Counted from the stretch's first letter, positions 17,649 to 27,518 are shown. The stretch: 60,820 nucleotides of DNA from Opitutaceae bacterium (GCA_028284235.1 JANQSC010000078.1:1-60820), one strand, 5' to 3'. Notes: generated by a model from the letters alone, not told the origin. Numbers and translations: made by a program.

Positions 17649-19190
17649 CTACGGCCTACGCCATTCGTGGCCTTTTTCCCAGAGGACGCGATCCGCCGCG
17701 CGCGGTCCCCAGGAACCGGATACGTAATTTTCCATGCCTCGCTGACCTTCGCTCGCCCAGAACTCGTGCAGCGGAGTGATCAAGCTCCACGACGCCTCGG
17801 TCTCGTCGCCGCGAATAAAGAGCGTTCCATCGCCCAGCATGGCGTCGAGAACCAGCCGTTCGTACGCCTCCGGCGTATTCGAGCCGAAGGTCGCGCTGTA
17901 CTTGAAGTGCATTTTAACCGGTTGCGTGCGGGTCTGCAGTCCCGGTATTTTCGCGTTGAGCAAAACGGTGGACCCCTCGTCCGGCTGAATCTGGAAAACC
18001 AGGGAATTCGCCGCCAGGTTGAACATCTCGTTCTCGCTAAACAAAGTAGACGGCGGGCGCTTGAACTGTATCGCGATTTCCGTGACGCGACGGGCCATCC
18101 GTTTTCCAGAACGCAAGTAGAACGGCACGCCTTCCCAGCGCCAGTTGTTGATGTTGAGCCGCAGCGACGCGTAGGTTTCCGTTTCCGATTCCGGAGACAC
18201 GCCTTCCGACTGGCGATAGCCTTCCACCTTTTGCCCATCCACGAGCCCTTCCGTGTACTGGGCGCGAATAACGTCCGAGTTCTGGTAGTCGAGGTTCAGT
18301 GGCTTGATCGCTTTGAGCAGTTTTACTTTCTCGTCGCGTATCGCTTCCGGGTCCAATGACACCGGCGGCTCCATCGCAGTGAGGGCGAGCAGTTGCATGG
18401 TGTGGTTTTGGATCATGTCGCGGGTGGCTCCGCTTTGCTCGTAGTAGCCTCCCCGTGTTCCGACGCCGAGAGACTCCGCCACTGTTATCTGGACGTTGTC
18501 GACGTACTGCCGATTCCACAGCGGTTCGAAAATAGAGTTGGCGAACCGCTGCACGAGGAGGTCTTGAACCGTCTCTTTCCCCAAATAGTGGTCGATGCGA
18601 TAAACCTGGCGCTCCTGGAAGACGCCTTGAATGACCTTGTTGAGGTGGCGGGCGGAATCCAGGTCCTTGCCGAACGGCTTCTCGATCACCACTTTCGTAT
18701 GGCTGTCCGCGTCCTGATAGCGCGTGGCCAAGCCGCTCGCTCCGAGATTCTTGATGATGGGCTCGAAGACGGAAGGCGGCGTGGAAACGTAGATCACGCT
18801 CTGAGCCTCCCGGCCCATGTCCTTCTCGACCGCTTCGATCTTCTCTTTCAGAGCGACGAACGCGTCCAGTTCGTCGTATCCGCCGCTGCAATAGTGCGCG
18901 TTTTTCTCGATGCGATTCCAAATGTCCTCGTTCAGCGGCCGACGGGAGAACTGGGTGATGGAGTCGTGGGCCAACTTGCGAAACTCGTCGTCCGGAATCG
19001 GCTTTCGACCGTAACCGATCAAGGAAAAATCAGCCGGCAGGAGATTGTCGACCGCCAGGTTGTAAATCGCCGGAACCAGTTTGCGGGCGCACAAGTCGCC
19101 CGAGGCTCCGAAAATCGTGATAATAGTTGGCTGGGCGCCGCGATGCTTGCTGAGGCCTTTCAAAAATGGATGGCGTGAATCGTCTGACAT
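17649..19190 (-). CDS. zwf: Glucose-6-phosphate 1-dehydrogenase
   Basis: Catalyses the first oxidative step of the pentose phosphate pathway, making NADPH and 6-phosphogluconolactone. The dinucleotide-binding motif IFGASGDLCARKL lies near residue 28, the active-site motif RIDHYLGKETVQ near residue 200, and the substrate-binding EKPFGKDL just before it. Length (513) is normal. It is the first gene of a zwf-opcA pair transcribed leftwards. The 158 bases between its ATG (19188-19190) and the end of yraN carry no gene and presumably its promoter. Confidence 0.96.
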   Translation of the reverse strand: MSDDSRHPFLKGLSKHRGAQPTIITIFGASGDLCARKLVPAIYNLAVDNLLPADFSLIGYGRKPIPDDEFRKLAHDSITQFSRRPLNEDIWNRIEKNAHYCSGGYDELDAFVALKEKIEAVEKDMGREAQSVIYVSTPPSVFEPIIKNLGASGLATRYQDADSHTKVVIEKPFGKDLDSARHLNKVIQGVFQERQVYRIDHYLGKETVQDLLVQRFANSIFEPLWNRQYVDNVQITVAESLGVGTRGGYYEQSGATRDMIQNHTMQLLALTAMEPPVSLDPEAIRDEKVKLLKAIKPLNLDYQNSDVIRAQYTEGLVDGQKVEGYRQSEGVSPESETETYASLRLNINNWRWEGVPFYLRSGKRMARRVTEIAIQFKRPPSTLFSENEMFNLAANSLVFQIQPDEGSTVLLNAKIPGLQTRTQPVKMHFKYSATFGSNTPEAYERLVLDAMLGDGTLFIRGDETEASWSLITPLHEFWASEGQRGMENYVSGSWGPRAADRVLWEKGHEWRRP

Positions 19191-19348
19191 ATGGCAATCG
19201 AAGGAGAATGATCTCTCCGCAAAGCCCGAAAGTGGGAGCTATGCGCTTTCTTGTAAAGCGGATTGGGGCGATGCGCTTTCATTGCCCACGGATTACGCAG
19301 ATCCTTTTCCACACCAAATACAATCCGCGAAGGCCTGCGGGCTTCATC

Positions 19349-19783
19349 CTACCGTTTCGATCGGCCGCGCCCGGTTTCCTTGCGAAACAAGGGCGCGTTC
19401 TCGAAATGTCGGGTAGCCAGTATTTCGCCCTCCCGATGCTCCACTTCAACGACGTCGAACCGAAACGCCGACGACTTTCGCGCCCCGGCCAGATACGCCC
19501 GGCAAACGCGTCGCAACGCGTCGCGCTTTCGCTTGCCAATAGAATGGTAGCCGCTCACGAGCGCGCCTTCGCCACGCGTTCGCGTTTCTACGAAAACCAG
19601 CACGCCCTCGTCTGTGCAAACTAAGTCGATTTCATCCTTCCCCGACCGCCAATTGCGGGCGATCACACGGAAGCCCTTGCCTTTCAGAAAGCGTTCCGCT
19701 TCGCGCTCGCCCCCCTGGCCGACTCGAGAGTTCTCCGTACCCGGCGGCGACCAGAATTTGCGGATAAATCGCAGCATTGCCAC
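19349..19783 (-). CDS. yraN: YraN family endonuclease-like protein (UPF0102)
   Basis: A small PD-(D/E)XK-fold protein. GEREAERFLKGKGFRVIARN leads into KDEIDLVC and VFVETRTR, the family's catalytic-type D and E-x-K/R positions (here E-T-R rather than E-V-K). The biological role of YraN is not settled. Two starts are possible: GTG at 19781-19783, whose first base overlaps the TAG of the upstream protease gene, or ATG at 19775-19777. The overlap suggests translational coupling. Length (142-144) is slightly above the usual 115-130 because of an N-terminal extension. Confidence 0.88.
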   Translation of the reverse strand: MAMLRFIRKFWSPPGTENSRVGQGGEREAERFLKGKGFRVIARNWRSGKDEIDLVCTDEGVLVFVETRTRGEGALVSGYHSIGKRKRDALRRVCRAYLAGARKSSAFRFDVVEVEHREGEILATRHFENAPLFRKETGRGRSKR

Positions 19784-22077
19784 TAGGAATCCGACTCGTA
19801 GTTCGAATACTCGCCTCTCGCCAGGCGGTTTGACCGTCCCTCCTGTTCCCGTCCTTCACCGGACTCGTCAATCGGGTTCCCGTCGTCAAAATCGTCGTCG
19901 ATTGCCACGCCTTGAACTTTCAATGTGTAGTTCACGTTTCGCTCCCCCCTCAATGACGATACATAGATGAAGTATCGATTCTCCGGTTCGGGCACGAAAG
20001 TGAACGTCGCGGTATCGCCAAAGTCGTTTTCCAAATAGCCGTCTGCATTGTAGTCCCAAATCCCAGTGGAAAGCAAAGCGAGGGACGCATCAATCGTAAC
20101 GTTTATGCTCGAATATTCAGAGGGCTGGTTGATCTCTATAAACTCGAAATACCTGACCTCGCCTTCACTATTTTCGCTGGATACGCGATCCGATTTGGTA
20201 ACGCTTCGCTGCTCGTCTACTCCCACGTCGACAGTGCTGCTTTCGTCGAACGAAGTGTATCGAAAACGATAGGTTCCGTAGACACCGTGATCGAAGTTGA
20301 AGATCCGAAACTGTTCGTCCCGCAAGTCCTCGCCGTAGGCGATAAAGGTTTCCCGATCATTTTCCGCGCCATAATCAAAATACCCGATTTGCTTGCCTGT
20401 AACCCGTTCGTAAATGCCCATTTCCGCATCGAATTCCGATTCCAGCTCGATCTTGACGTCGCCACTGATGAGCACGCTCGCTCCATATGTGTCCATTACG
20501 ACTCCACTTCTTCGATACATCGAATCATCCTCGCTCAATTGACCCTCGTGCCACTCGTCCGGCCCGACCATCTCACGAACCAATTCCTGCAAGTACATTT
20601 CATAACCGTACCCCTCCTCATACGCGCTGATCGCAACCCAATATTCCGATCCGCTCTCAGCAGCAAAGGGTATCGCATAGCGACCTATGTCCCTGAGCCC
20701 GACACCGACCACATGGTACTCGTCTCCAACCTTCTCGTAGAAATCAAAGGAAAAATGAAAAAGGTCGCTCCTATCCACATAGAGGTGATAGCTTTTTCCC
20801 GGGACTAGATTCTCCATTTTATAAAGCGTGTGATCTTGCCCAAATATCCCTTTATTCAACCCAGAACTCAAACCGCGCGAAACTTGATAAGGATATAGAG
20901 GGATCGGCCCGCTTCCCGATACCGGTTGATCGGTCTCCTCGTACTGGACGAACAGCGAATTTCCGTCGCCAATCCAATCTTCTGGAAAGAGAGTAACGCT
21001 TCCGTCCTCATTCCAACGATAAGAACCGAACGACCGAATATCGAATTCGAACTCCTGCCAATTCCTTAGATCGCTCGAAAATCGGAGACTTCGAGCATTG
21101 CCGCTTCCAAACGGCCACACCCGCCCGACTGGCAATCCATTGTCCCCGATCTCCTCGAAAATCCCAGTATCGAAACCCCACGCTTCGAAGCCCGTTCCAT
21201 TCTCTTTGCCGTATCCAATTATCTGATCAATCCAATCGCTGTAGACCGCCACGTCGGTGAACATTGAAAACGCCGCGAGATCCGATGTGTTGCTCGGGCC
21301 ATGGCTGACAATTCCAGCAACCATCCAATTCTCGCCATCGTCGGCAGGGATCAGCAATGGCCCGCCACTATCTCCGGAAGAAGTGCCTTTGGCAGGATCC
21401 AGAGCACCGGCCGCTATGAACTCGGGCAAGTATTCGGAACGCCAGTTCTCGATTATAAACGGATCGAGGTATTCATAAATTGGAACGTCGGCGAACTGCA
21501 GCTTACTCGTTGGTACATAGTTTTGGTCCGCTCCAATTTGAGTCAATCCCCATCCAATCGCCCGTCCCGATTCGGGCAACGCTTCAACATCGTCTCCCCG
21601 ACGATAACGAACCGGCTCAATCCCGCTTACCGGCGAAAAAAGTTGCACCAGCGCAATGTCTCCGCCTCGATTCGTCCGATGGTATCGGCCCGGATTCACA
21701 ATAATGGTCTTTGGCCCCGCGATTGTGGGAGCGGCCGCCAAATCTTCGTCGCCTATCGCAACCAAGAACTCGTCGAGCTCGAGGTCGTCAACGCAATGGG
21801 CAGCGGTCAACACCCAATCGGGTGCAACCAGAATGCAACCGCAGAACTGGTCGTCCGCTATGTCGTCAAAGCCGTTTCGAATCAAAGCCCCCATCCACGG
21901 GTATTCACCGTCTGGAACATCTTCGCCACCAATAACCTGAACCGACACATCAGCCCATGCGACTTGGCACGCGCACCACAACGATACTGACATTGCAAGG
22001 AGAGTATTCAAAGAGAAGGCCCTTGCTAAATTACCCGACAAAGTTGGAACGACACCCACATAGAGAACTCTGATCAA
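19783..22077 (-). CDS. Secreted trypsin-like serine protease (S1) with long C-terminal region
   Basis: The S1 domain spans about residues 48-290. It opens IGGEDVPDGEYPWMG, with catalytic His in LTAAHCVDD, Asp in GGDIALVQLF and Ser in TSSGDSGGPLL. The remaining 470 residues form beta-rich repeats (segments such as SYHLYVDRSDLFHFSFDFYE and FTFVPEPENRYFIYVSS) resembling bacterial pre-peptidase C-terminal domains; I cannot name them firmly. A signal sequence ends near CQVAWA (residue 42). The start is uncertain: the full frame opens with TTG at 22075-22077, a TTG at 22006-22008 has an AAGGG about nine bases upstream, and the first ATG is at 21991-21993. The extracellular location is inferred from the signal sequence. 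Confidence 0.82.
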   Translation of the reverse strand: MIRVLYVGVVPTLSGNLARAFSLNTLLAMSVSLWCACQVAWADVSVQVIGGEDVPDGEYPWMGALIRNGFDDIADDQFCGCILVAPDWVLTAAHCVDDLELDEFLVAIGDEDLAAAPTIAGPKTIIVNPGRYHRTNRGGDIALVQLFSPVSGIEPVRYRRGDDVEALPESGRAIGWGLTQIGADQNYVPTSKLQFADVPIYEYLDPFIIENWRSEYLPEFIAAGALDPAKGTSSGDSGGPLLIPADDGENWMVAGIVSHGPSNTSDLAAFSMFTDVAVYSDWIDQIIGYGKENGTGFEAWGFDTGIFEEIGDNGLPVGRVWPFGSGNARSLRFSSDLRNWQEFEFDIRSFGSYRWNEDGSVTLFPEDWIGDGNSLFVQYEETDQPVSGSGPIPLYPYQVSRGLSSGLNKGIFGQDHTLYKMENLVPGKSYHLYVDRSDLFHFSFDFYEKVGDEYHVVGVGLRDIGRYAIPFAAESGSEYWVAISAYEEGYGYEMYLQELVREMVGPDEWHEGQLSEDDSMYRRSGVVMDTYGASVLISGDVKIELESEFDAEMGIYERVTGKQIGYFDYGAENDRETFIAYGEDLRDEQFRIFNFDHGVYGTYRFRYTSFDESSTVDVGVDEQRSVTKSDRVSSENSEGEVRYFEFIEINQPSEYSSINVTIDASLALLSTGIWDYNADGYLENDFGDTATFTFVPEPENRYFIYVSSLRGERNVNYTLKVQGVAIDDDFDDGNPIDESGEGREQEGRSNRLARGEYSNYESDS

Positions 22078-22304
22078 CGCTAGTTCTTGATCAAGTAAAT
22101 TCTAGGCTGGGCCTAGGGTAGATTCGAGCCCACTGCCTAATCCAGAGTGAGGCCAACGCCGGAAATATAGCGCGTCATCGACTCATCCAAATATTCGCAA
22201 TTCAGTTTTGGACAGTCACCCATAAATATCTAATGAAGAAAATACTGTTTTTTTGAATATTCGTCGTCCTCGCCGGTTTGATACAGTATAACCTCGTTGC
22301 ATTC

Positions 22305-22850
22305 ATGACCGAAGCCAAAGCCATAAAACTCTGCATACAGCGCCGCGATACGGCGGGATTCGAGTATCTCGTCAAACACTACCGGTGCCAGGCTTACACG
22401 CACGCCTACGGGTTTATGGGCAATCCCGAAGACGCGGCCGACGCCTGCCAGGACGCCTTCAAAAAAGCATTCGTGTCCATCACACGACTCGACCAGTTGG
22501 ATCGTTTCTACCCCTGGTTCTACCGTATTTTGAAAAATCACTGCCTCAACCTTCTCAGTCGAAAGAAAACCGCCTCAACCCACCAGGAAATGCTCGCAAA
22601 CCAAACGCTCTTAAACACCGCCACGACTCCGCGCGGGGAAGTGGAACGACGCGAATCCAGCGATCGCGTCGAAGAAACGCTCGCTACGCTCAAAGAGGAG
22701 TTTCGCGAAATCCTCGTCCTGAAATACTACTCCGAATTCAATTACGCCCAAATTGCGGATACGCTGCAAATCCCACGCGGCACTGTCATGAGCCGCCTTT
22801 ACCACGCCCGAACCGCCTTCAAAAACGCCCTCGAACAACTCAACTCGTAA
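22305..22850 (+). CDS. ECF-type RNA polymerase sigma factor
   Basis: Region 2 includes YRCQAYTHAYGFMGNPEDAADACQDAF and FYPWFYRILKNHCLN (each split here by family position). Region 4 includes ILVLKYYSEFNYAQIAD and a helix-turn-helix LQIPRGTVMSRLYHAR. The start chosen is the ATG at 22305 (MTEAKAIKL); the frame extends nine codons further upstream without a better signal. It heads a three-gene cluster: the next gene starts six bases after its stop and has anti-sigma features. The divergent region to the protease contains two palindromes, CTTGATCAAG (22086-22095) and CTAGGC-tgg-GCCTAG (22102-22116), which could be regulatory. Confidence 0.9.
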   Translation: MTEAKAIKLCIQRRDTAGFEYLVKHYRCQAYTHAYGFMGNPEDAADACQDAFKKAFVSITRLDQLDRFYPWFYRILKNHCLNLLSRKKTASTHQEMLANQTLLNTATTPRGEVERRESSDRVEETLATLKEEFREILVLKYYSEFNYAQIADTLQIPRGTVMSRLYHARTAFKNALEQLNS

Positions 22851-22856
22851 ACCGCC

Positions 22857-23306
22857 ATGTCCGACCAAAACCAAACCGAAAAACACCGAGCCCAGCTAAT
22901 GGGGCTCATGGACGGAGAGCTTACTCCGGAAGAAACCGCCGAAATAAACGACCGCCTCATGCGCGACGCCGCCTTGCGAGAGGAATACGAGTCCCTGTGC
23001 CGCGCTTGCGGCAAGCTCGAACGCGTCCAGTTCGAGATGCCCGACGAAGCCGCCCTGCGCAAGCTCTGGAAAAGCCCATTCAATTCCTTCGCCTATCGAC
23101 TCGCCTGGATTCTCGTCCTGGGAAGCCTCGGCATCATCGCCTGCGTGGGGATATTCCAGTTTCTCACCAACGGCGGCCCCTTCGGTTTCAATATGAAAAC
23201 CGTTGTCACCGCGCTTTTCATCGGACTCGGCACACTCCTCGCCCTCACCATTCATGGACGAGTATCCACGTATTCTAAAGATCCATACAAAGACATCGAA
23301 AAATGA
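22857..23306 (+). CDS. Putative anti-sigma factor, membrane protein
   Basis: The N-terminus (QLMGLMDGELTPEETAEIND) matches the opening of zinc-finger-type anti-sigma factors, but the H-x3-C-x2-C motif is absent; only an isolated CRACG remains. Residues about 80-105 and 113-132 form two transmembrane helices. It follows the sigma gene by six bases and overlaps ybjQ by four (ATGA), so the three are translationally linked. The role as the sigma factor's membrane-bound regulator is inference from position and the N-terminal pattern. Confidence 0.75.
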   Translation: MSDQNQTEKHRAQLMGLMDGELTPEETAEINDRLMRDAALREEYESLCRACGKLERVQFEMPDEAALRKLWKSPFNSFAYRLAWILVLGSLGIIACVGIFQFLTNGGPFGFNMKTVVTALFIGLGTLLALTIHGRVSTYSKDPYKDIEK

Positions 23307-23632
23307 TTGTATCCACTACAGAAACCATCCCCAACAAGAAAATCGTCGCCACTTACGGCATCGTTCGTGGCAATGGCATCCGCGCCCGCCATCTCGGAAC
23401 CGACATAATGGCGGGTCTGAAAGGAATCGTGGGGGGCGAGATCCACGAGTACACGAAACTCATGGGGGAAGTGCGCGAACAGTCCATCGACCGTATGAAA
23501 GCCGAAGCGAAACGCATGGGAGCCAACGCCATCGTCGGAACACGCCTCACCACGTCAATGGTCATGCAAGGCGCCGCCGAGCTCGTCGCTTACGGCACTG
23601 CCGTGAAAGTGGAAGACGTCGCCAGCGAGTAA
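23303..23632 (+). CDS. YbjQ family heavy-metal-binding-domain protein
   Basis: 109 residues matching YbjQ/UPF0145: TTETIPNKKIVATYGIVRGN, a central IVGGEIHEYTKLMGEVRE and MGANAIVGTRLTTSM. The family forms pentamers in solved structures and is of unclear function. The ATG overlaps the stop of the putative anti-sigma gene, so it belongs to the sigma operon. Its stop is only seven bases from the convergent smc stop. Confidence 0.9.
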   Translation: MIVSTTETIPNKKIVATYGIVRGNGIRARHLGTDIMAGLKGIVGGEIHEYTKLMGEVREQSIDRMKAEAKRMGANAIVGTRLTTSMVMQGAAELVAYGTAVKVEDVASE

Positions 23633-23639
23633 TTACAAG

Positions 23640-26600
23640 CTACGCCAATACCGGCTCCTGCTCGATTCGCAAACTGACGACATCGGTGTCCTCGTGCTCC
23701 GAGTTGAACTTCATCGAGACGACCTTGGAGACGCCCTTCTCCTCCATGGTCACCCCGTAGATGGCTTGAGCCGCCTGGATCGTCCGCTTGTTGTGCGTGA
23801 TGATGATGAACTGCGACTGGGAGACGAACTGCTTGAGCAGCCCCGTGAACCGGCCAATGTTCGACTCGTCCAGCGGCGCGTCCAGCTCGTCCAGCAAGCA
23901 GAACGGGCTCGGCTTCACCATGTAGATGGCGAAAAGCAGCCCCACCGCGGTCATCGTGCGTTGTCCGCCGGAAAGCAGCGAAATGCTCTTCAAACGCGTA
24001 CCCGGAGGCTGGGCGACGATGTCGATCCCGCCCTCAAGCCCATCCTCCGACTCGATCAATCTCAAATCCGCCTTGCCGCCGCCAAAAAGCGTCTGGAAGG
24101 TGTGCTTGAAGTTCGCCTGTATCTGCTCGAAGGTAGCCGAGAACTGCTCGCGGGACTTCAAGTTGATCTCCTCAATCGCCTCCACAAGCTTGTCGCGCGA
24201 AGTGACCAAATCGTCGCACTGCGTCTTCAAAAACAGGTGACGCTCGCGCAGTTCGCCGTATTCCTCGATCGCGTCCGTATTCACCGCGCCCATACCATTG
24301 ACACGTCTGCGGAGCGACTTGATCTCGGATTTCACCTTGCTCCAATTGGTATCGTCTAACGCTTCCAACTCCTCAGCCGTTGGCGTTTGTGGAGTAGATG
24401 GATTCGCTTCCGTATCCGTTTCTTCGGAACTCTCCTCGGAACCTTCCTCCGTCGCGTCCGACGCTTCCAAATCCGCATCCGTTGCCTCCTCGGCAGCAAC
24501 CGAATCCTCTTCGGCAACTGCCTCGCCGCTCTCCCCATCTCCACTCTCTCCGTCTCCACTCTCTCCGTCTTCCACAACAGTGGCGTCCAAATCGAGCTTC
24601 GGCAGGTTCTCAACCGGCTGGCGAGCCTTCCACACCTCAAATTTCCAGTCGATCAGTCGCAGATCGACTCCGTACTCGCGCTCCGCTTCTTCGACGACAA
24701 ATTCCAGTCGGGAACGCTTCTCGGCCAGCTGGACATGCTGATTATTTAAATTGGACCGCAACCCGTCCACCTTCTCGCGGGCGTAGGCCTGTTCCTTCTC
24801 CAAAATTCCGACTTTGTCTTCGATCGATACGAGCGTTTCCCGCGTCTTCTCCACCACCACTTTGGATTCGGTCAATTCGGTATTCAGTGATTCATTACGC
24901 TCCGCGGAGGAATCGATCGCTTGCTGCTGCTCGACAATTTGCGCTTCCCACTGTTCCACATCGGCAGTCTTGGTCTCGATCAAGCGGACCAACTCGGCGC
25001 GGCGTTGCTGGATTTCCACCACACCCTGCTCGATCATGTCGAGTTTCTGCTTCTTCTCCTGTAAATCGAACTTCGCTTGCGAAAGGGCCTCTCGCTTCGC
25101 GTCCCGATCGGTTCGGATGGCGACCATTCCCGCTTCGATCTCCTCTAGTTTCTGGCGCGACTCGTCGAGCCCCTCCTGCCCCGCCGTCAAGCGAGAGCGG
25201 GCGGACTCCAATTTCTCGGACGAGCGGGACAGCGTTTCTCCCAAAAGCGCTTTCTCCCGCTCCAGTCGTTCGCCCTTCGATTGCTGGTCCTGCAGCGTCT
25301 TTTCCGCGTTTCGCGCCTCGGCCTGCAAGCGCGAAAGTTCCTGGCTGGTCTCGCCGATTCCTCGTCGATGGGCTTCCACCGCCTCTTCCGCGGATTCCAA
25401 ACTCTTGTTGATCCCTTCCGCCTCGGCGCGAGCTTTGGCGAGCGTGTCCTGCTCTTTCTTGAGCTCCTTATTGGTCTGCTTGAGCTCAATTTCCCGCTGA
25501 AGAATACTCGAGTTCTTGCCTTTCTTGAAACCGCCCGTGACCAAGCCTCGGCTGTCGACGGACTCGCCTTTGCGCGAGGCGACTTGGAGAAAGCGAAACT
25601 CCGGATTCGACTCCCACCACTTGAGGAAAACGGCGACGTCTTCAACAACATAGCTGGCGGACAAGACCGTCTTCAAGGCATCCTCACCTTCACCCAACGT
25701 AATGAAATCCAGGGCAGGAAGCAGCCAGTCCGGAAGGTCGGACTCCGAAACGGATTGGCCTCCGATGTTGAGCAGCTTGACGCATACGCGGCCGATTTCG
25801 CGGTCTTCGAGCTGCTTGAACACTTCGATCACCGTATCGGCATCGCCAACGGAAACTGCTTCCATGGCCGAGCCAAGCAAGGCTTCCATAGCTTGGCCGT
25901 ATCCATCCTTAATGGACAAATTCGATGCGAGCGGCGCGAACGATCGACCCCCCAGGTCGCCTTTCATTTTTCCTTTCAGCAGCGCCTTGGCGCCCTCGCC
26001 ATAGCCTTCCAGCTTTTCCTGCAACTGCTGCAGCAATTTCACGCGAGCGGTTTTCTGCGCGACCGCCCGATCCAATTCCTGAATACGCGTCTGAGCGGAG
26101 CGAAACGCGTCCCGGGTTTCGGAGACTTTCTCCCGCGCCGCTTCCAAAGCGGTTTCCAACTCGGACTTTCGGGTCTCGGCATCCTTCACGCCCCCCGCGA
26201 AGGTGTCGAGCGACTTCTGGGCTTCGGCCTGCGCTTCCGCCTGCTCGGCGAGTTCCGAGTCGACCTGCTCCAGTCGATTCGAGCTGGTGCCAGTTTCCAC
26301 CTCGAGAAGCGACATCTGCTCCCGGCTCTGGTGGAGTTCGCTCTCCGCGGATTGCACTTGAGTTTTAAGCGCTTGAATCTCCCTCTCCGAGGATTCCAGC
26401 TGGGCTTCGATTCCGGCGAGTTCGCGATTACGCTCCTGAAAGATCTCGTCGGAATTCCCCAACACATCGAGATGGAGCTGCTTGTCCGCGGAATGCTCGT
26501 CCATGCGGGCCGCGAATTCGCCGATCTGGCTCTCGAACGACGCGATCTCTGCCTGGGCCTGCTCGATCCGCTCCTTCATCGAAGTGATTCGAATCTCGGC

Positions 26601-27518
26601 CATGTGCGACTGGTTCGCCACCTGTTCCTTTGCGCTGCGCAAGTCGAACACCGCTTGCTGGGCGTCCTGGACTTTCTGGATCAGCGCTTGTCGCTCCTCT
26701 TTGTAAACCGTCAGGCGCGACTCTTTGTCTTCCAAGTCCTTCTGCAGCGCGTCCACTTCTTCCTGCAAAGTGCCGGCGCTCTGGTCGATGTCGCCCAAAT
26801 TGGCGCTCAACGTTCCGTATTGGTAGGCGCTGTAGCCGACGTCGAGGTGACGCAGCTTGTGGCTCAATTTCTTAAAACGAATCGCCTTGGTCGCCTGCCG
26901 TCTCAAGCTGCCGATCTGACGGCTAATCTCCGCAATGACGTCGGTGACGCGATCAAGATTCGTTTCGACGTGGGAAAGCTTGTTTAGGGCTTCCTTCCGC
27001 TGGGCCTTGTATTTGGAAATACCCGCCGCCTCTTCGAACACCGCCCGGCGCTCTTCCGGCTTGGACGAGAGGATTTGGTCGATCTGGCCCTGGGCCATGA
27101 TCGAGTACGACGTCCGTCCGACGCCCGTGTCCATAAAGAGACGCTGGATGTCCTTCAAGCGGCACGCTTTGCCGTTGATATAGTAGTTGCTGCCGCCATC
27201 GCGGTGCACGCGGCGGCTCAGCTCGACTTCGTTGAACTCCTGCCCGAGCTCCTTCTCGCAGTCGGTCAAGATGATCGATACTTCGCAAATGTTGAGTGGC
27301 TTGCGCTTGTCCGTCCCTTCGAAAATGACGTCCTGCATTTTGCCACCACGGAGCGCCTTCGCGCTCTGCTCGCCCAAGACCCAGCGAATCGCGTCGGCGA
27401 TGTTGCTTTTGCCGCAACCATTGGGCCCCACCACGGCGGTGACGCCTGGTTCGAATTTGAGGTGCGTCGGATCGGCGAAACTTTTAAACCCGTTTGCTTT
27501 GAGAGAGCTCAGATACAT
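23640..27518 (-). CDS. smc: Chromosome segregation protein SMC
   Basis: An SMC ATPase of 1292 residues. Walker A is GPNGCGKSNIADAIRWVLGE (residues 32-51). Long coiled coils flank a hinge at about residues 510-640 (LEGYGEGAKALLKG to SRGLVTGGFKKGKNS). The signature LLSGGQRTM and Walker B FCLLDELDAPLDE lie near residues 1175-1210. SMC works with ScpA and ScpB in condensing and segregating chromosomes; those partners are not in the window. About 60-90 acidic, low-complexity residues (about 975-1050) interrupt the second coiled coil just before the C-terminal head and make the protein roughly 100 residues longer than usual. The gene is convergent with ybjQ. Confidence 0.96.
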   Translation of the reverse strand: MYLSSLKANGFKSFADPTHLKFEPGVTAVVGPNGCGKSNIADAIRWVLGEQSAKALRGGKMQDVIFEGTDKRKPLNICEVSIILTDCEKELGQEFNEVELSRRVHRDGGSNYYINGKACRLKDIQRLFMDTGVGRTSYSIMAQGQIDQILSSKPEERRAVFEEAAGISKYKAQRKEALNKLSHVETNLDRVTDVIAEISRQIGSLRRQATKAIRFKKLSHKLRHLDVGYSAYQYGTLSANLGDIDQSAGTLQEEVDALQKDLEDKESRLTVYKEERQALIQKVQDAQQAVFDLRSAKEQVANQSHMAEIRITSMKERIEQAQAEIASFESQIGEFAARMDEHSADKQLHLDVLGNSDEIFQERNRELAGIEAQLESSEREIQALKTQVQSAESELHQSREQMSLLEVETGTSSNRLEQVDSELAEQAEAQAEAQKSLDTFAGGVKDAETRKSELETALEAAREKVSETRDAFRSAQTRIQELDRAVAQKTARVKLLQQLQEKLEGYGEGAKALLKGKMKGDLGGRSFAPLASNLSIKDGYGQAMEALLGSAMEAVSVGDADTVIEVFKQLEDREIGRVCVKLLNIGGQSVSESDLPDWLLPALDFITLGEGEDALKTVLSASYVVEDVAVFLKWWESNPEFRFLQVASRKGESVDSRGLVTGGFKKGKNSSILQREIELKQTNKELKKEQDTLAKARAEAEGINKSLESAEEAVEAHRRGIGETSQELSRLQAEARNAEKTLQDQQSKGERLEREKALLGETLSRSSEKLESARSRLTAGQEGLDESRQKLEEIEAGMVAIRTDRDAKREALSQAKFDLQEKKQKLDMIEQGVVEIQQRRAELVRLIETKTADVEQWEAQIVEQQQAIDSSAERNESLNTELTESKVVVEKTRETLVSIEDKVGILEKEQAYAREKVDGLRSNLNNQHVQLAEKRSRLEFVVEEAEREYGVDLRLIDWKFEVWKARQPVENLPKLDLDATVVEDGESGDGESGDGESGEAVAEEDSVAAEEATDADLEASDATEEGSEESSEETDTEANPSTPQTPTAEELEALDDTNWSKVKSEIKSLRRRVNGMGAVNTDAIEEYGELRERHLFLKTQCDDLVTSRDKLVEAIEEINLKSREQFSATFEQIQANFKHTFQTLFGGGKADLRLIESEDGLEGGIDIVAQPPGTRLKSISLLSGGQRTMTAVGLLFAIYMVKPSPFCLLDELDAPLDESNIGRFTGLLKQFVSQSQFIIITHNKRTIQAAQAIYGVTMEEKGVSKVVSMKFNSEHEDTDVVSLRIEQEPVLA
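24529..24573. repeat. Three tandem 15-bp units in smc encoding ESGDG repeats
   Basis: Units at 24529-24543, 24544-24558 and 24559-24573 differ at only a few bases. On the smc strand they encode successive Glu-Ser-Gly-Asp-Gly units at the start of the acidic insertion. A unit length that keeps frame allows copy-number change by slippage. Confidence 0.85.

Noticed and set aside
25281-26987. Open frame of 568 codons antisense to smc.
   Set aside because: A Leu/Arg-rich mirror of the coiled-coil codons; no start signal or motif.
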